Part shown: positions 62,960 to 64,000 of the stretch, piece by piece
Numbering within the stretch: position 1 is the first letter of the stretch
Layout: each line of letters begins with the position of its first letter
Position numbers and translations under genes: made by a program
Assembly (NCBI GenBank): GCA_035641315.1
Contig: DASQUK010000193.1
Location: 1 to 64,000, forward strand
DNA length: 64,000 bases
Direction: 5' to 3'
From: DASQUK01 sp035641315
Lineage (GTDB): Bacteria > Actinomycetota > Acidimicrobiia > Acidimicrobiales > VFJN01
Notes under the pieces: model-generated
The model's input: the letters and a program-made list of their open reading frames with translations, nothing else
Database searches by the model: none
What the model was told of the DNA's origin: nothing

Positions 62960-63022
62960 CGATCGCCGCTTCGCGGCGAGTAACGCACTGTGTCCATGAT
63001 TCGCTCGCTGACGCTCGCTCAT
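62960..63022 (-). repeat. 63-bp dispersed repeat, copy B
   Basis: Reads ATGAGCGAGCGTCAGCGAGC from 63022 downward; 58 of 63 bases match copy A (18067-18129). Contains CGCCGC-gaa-GCGGCG. It lies between the TetR stop and the TIGR03084 start, in the same sense orientation to its neighbours as copy A. Confidence 0.8.
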
Positions 63023-63699
63023 TCTCCTCCTCGGGGGGCGGCGGCCCGCAGGCCCCGCAGCACCAGGTCGACGACCGCGTCGGCCGCCTGCTTGGGCGAC
63101 GATCGCAGCGTGGGGATGACCTCGGGCCGGGAGTAGAACCGGCCCAGGCCGGCAAGCACCCGGGCGACGGCGGCGGTGTCGACGTCGGCGATGTCGCCGC
63201 GTTCGAGAGCGAGGTCGAGCAGGGCGCGGGTCACCTCGAACAGGTACTCGTTGTGGCCGTCCTCGAGCTGCTGGGCGGCCGGCACGGCGGCGAGGTCGCG
63301 GGCGAACGCCGCGCTCCAACCGCTGACCGCGAACGTCGCGGCCTCGAGGTAGGCGCGCACCGCGACCAGCGGCGCGACGTCCTCCGCAATGGCGTCGCGG
63401 GCCATGCGACCGATCCGCCACAGCTTGCGGTCGACCACCATCAGGACCAGCTCGTCCCGGCTCGACGCCAGTGCGTAGAGCGTGCGCAACGAGCAGTTGA
63501 GGCGGCCCGCGAGCTCCGCCATGGTCAGGTCCGCGAAGCCGGAGGCGAAGACCTGCTCCATCTGGTCGAGCAGCTCGCGCTGGCGGTCGGTCAACTGCCG
63601 CTCCCGCTCGCGGTCGAGCACGGGGCGCGGCCGCCGCACGGCCCGGAGCCGGCGCCCCATCTCGTCGACGGCGGTGGCGTGGGCCGTGGTCGGCGTCAT
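63019..63699 (-). CDS. TetR-family regulator
   Basis: 226 aa. HTH at about 45-85 (FADLTMAELAGRLNCSLRTLYALASSRDELV). The stop overlaps the first bases of the 63-bp repeat. The ATG overlaps the AtuA-like stop (ATGA). Probably controls the catabolic operon. Confidence 0.8.
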   Translation of the reverse strand: MTPTTAHATAVDEMGRRLRAVRRPRPVLDRERERQLTDRQRELLDQMEQVFASGFADLTMAELAGRLNCSLRTLYALASSRDELVLMVVDRKLWRIGRMARDAIAEDVAPLVAVRAYLEAATFAVSGWSAAFARDLAAVPAAQQLEDGHNEYLFEVTRALLDLALERGDIADVDTAAVARVLAGLGRFYSRPEVIPTLRSSPKQAADAVVDLVLRGLRAAAPRGGE

Positions 63700-64000
63700 G
63701 GGCGCAGGCCGGCGGGGACGTCGACGACCCGGGCGCGCAGCCATTCGCCCAAGCTCTTGGCTTGGCCGTCCTGGCGGGTCGAGGCCGCGACGCCCTCCTG
63801 CAGCAGGCCGTGGATCACGAAGTTGAGCGCCCGCAGGTTGGGCAGGCGGTGGCGGTCGACGGCGAGGTCGGAGGTCTCGGGCAGCAGCGCCCGCAGCCGC
63901 TCCACGCTCAGGAACCGGTCGAGCCAGGCCCATGCCTCGTCGCTGCGCGCGAACACGCCCAGGTTGGCGTTGCCGCCCTTGTCGCCCGAGCGGGCACCGA
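63696..64000 (-). CDS. AtuA-like (DUF1446) protein, C-terminal part
   Basis: Only the last about 100 residues are in the window: GARSGDKGGNANLGVFARSDEAWAWLDRFL to VIHGLLQEGVAASTRQDGQAKSLGEWLRARVVDVP. This matches the C-terminus of acyclic-terpene-utilisation AtuA/DUF1446 proteins. First visible gene of the operon; its start is beyond the right edge. Confidence 0.8.
   Translation of the reverse strand, partial: GARSGDKGGNANLGVFARSDEAWAWLDRFLSVERLRALLPETSDLAVDRHRLPNLRALNFVIHGLLQEGVAASTRQDGQAKSLGEWLRARVVDVPAGLRP

Overview
The window is very GC-rich, densely coded and runs on both strands. It has many GTG/TTG starts, 4-bp ATGA/GTGA gene overlaps and AGGAGG-type ribosome binding sites. The gene families point to a high-GC actinobacterium: a DUF3040-like protein, a GPGG small membrane protein, TIGR03084, a CtpH/CtpI-like P-type ATPase, ECF42 with a DGPF partner, and an AtuA-like protein. 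A soil or water member of Acidimicrobiia is my best guess, but that is inference. I see no rRNA, tRNA, CRISPR array, complete insertion sequence or prophage.

Layout. 0-4.1 kb: hydroquinone catabolism. A two-subunit hydroquinone 1,2-dioxygenase is divergent from an MhqO-like ring-cleaving dioxygenase, an MhqD-like esterase and an IclR regulator. Three copies of one PcaR-like box lie in the two promoters. 4.1-10.4 kb: a CoxE-like VWA protein, an ECF sigma factor with a membrane partner, an amidohydrolase, an Rdx/SelW protein, and a LacI regulator divergent from a small unknown gene. 10.4-12.7 kb: an arsenic island (ArsC, aquaporin, ArsI, ArsR). 12.7-19.4 kb: IF-1, a cold-shock protein, a DAC-domain protein, a CAP-domain protein, a Tat-type amidohydrolase, a VOC protein, a frameshifted AraC regulator and an MBL-like/HhH-GPD fusion. 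19.4-25.6 kb: a giant P-type ATPase, an ArsR-ArsC fusion, a VOC protein and a frameshifted LigD-type phosphoesterase. 25.7-30 kb: a nucleotidyltransferase, an encapsulin with its encapsulated ferritin, and a transketolase.

30-43 kb: an MFS exporter, membrane proteins, a TetR/hydrolase pair divergent from a sulfatase and a DhlA-like haloalkane dehalogenase, a Mut7-C RNase-like protein, a second sulfatase, an MTHFS-like protein and a DUF318 permease with its TIGR03943 partner. 43-52 kb: a frameshifted 5'-nucleotidase, several small enzymes, a VapC remnant, an ArsR/SRPBCC pair with a long operator, a CGNR regulator and an ECF42 module. 52-64 kb: a Ser/Thr kinase, a phospholipase D, a GPGG protein, two oxidoreductases, topoisomerase IB, and a five-gene minus-strand operon (AtuA-like, TetR, TIGR03084, enoyl-CoA hydratase, nitronate monooxygenase) that runs off the right edge.

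Two cross-cutting signals deserve attention. First, the non-coding architecture is rich. A 117/118-bp element occurs twice, each time between convergent genes and each time closed by a paired end. A 63-bp element occurs twice at gene-gene junctions. Several perfect long hairpins sit at gene ends, and one lies inside the apparent start of the aquaporin gene. Second, four single-base G/C frameshifts break three otherwise well-conserved genes, which looks more like sequence error than decay. The most coherent functional unit is the hydroquinone module, where two unrelated ring-cleaving dioxygenases appear to share one IclR regulator.
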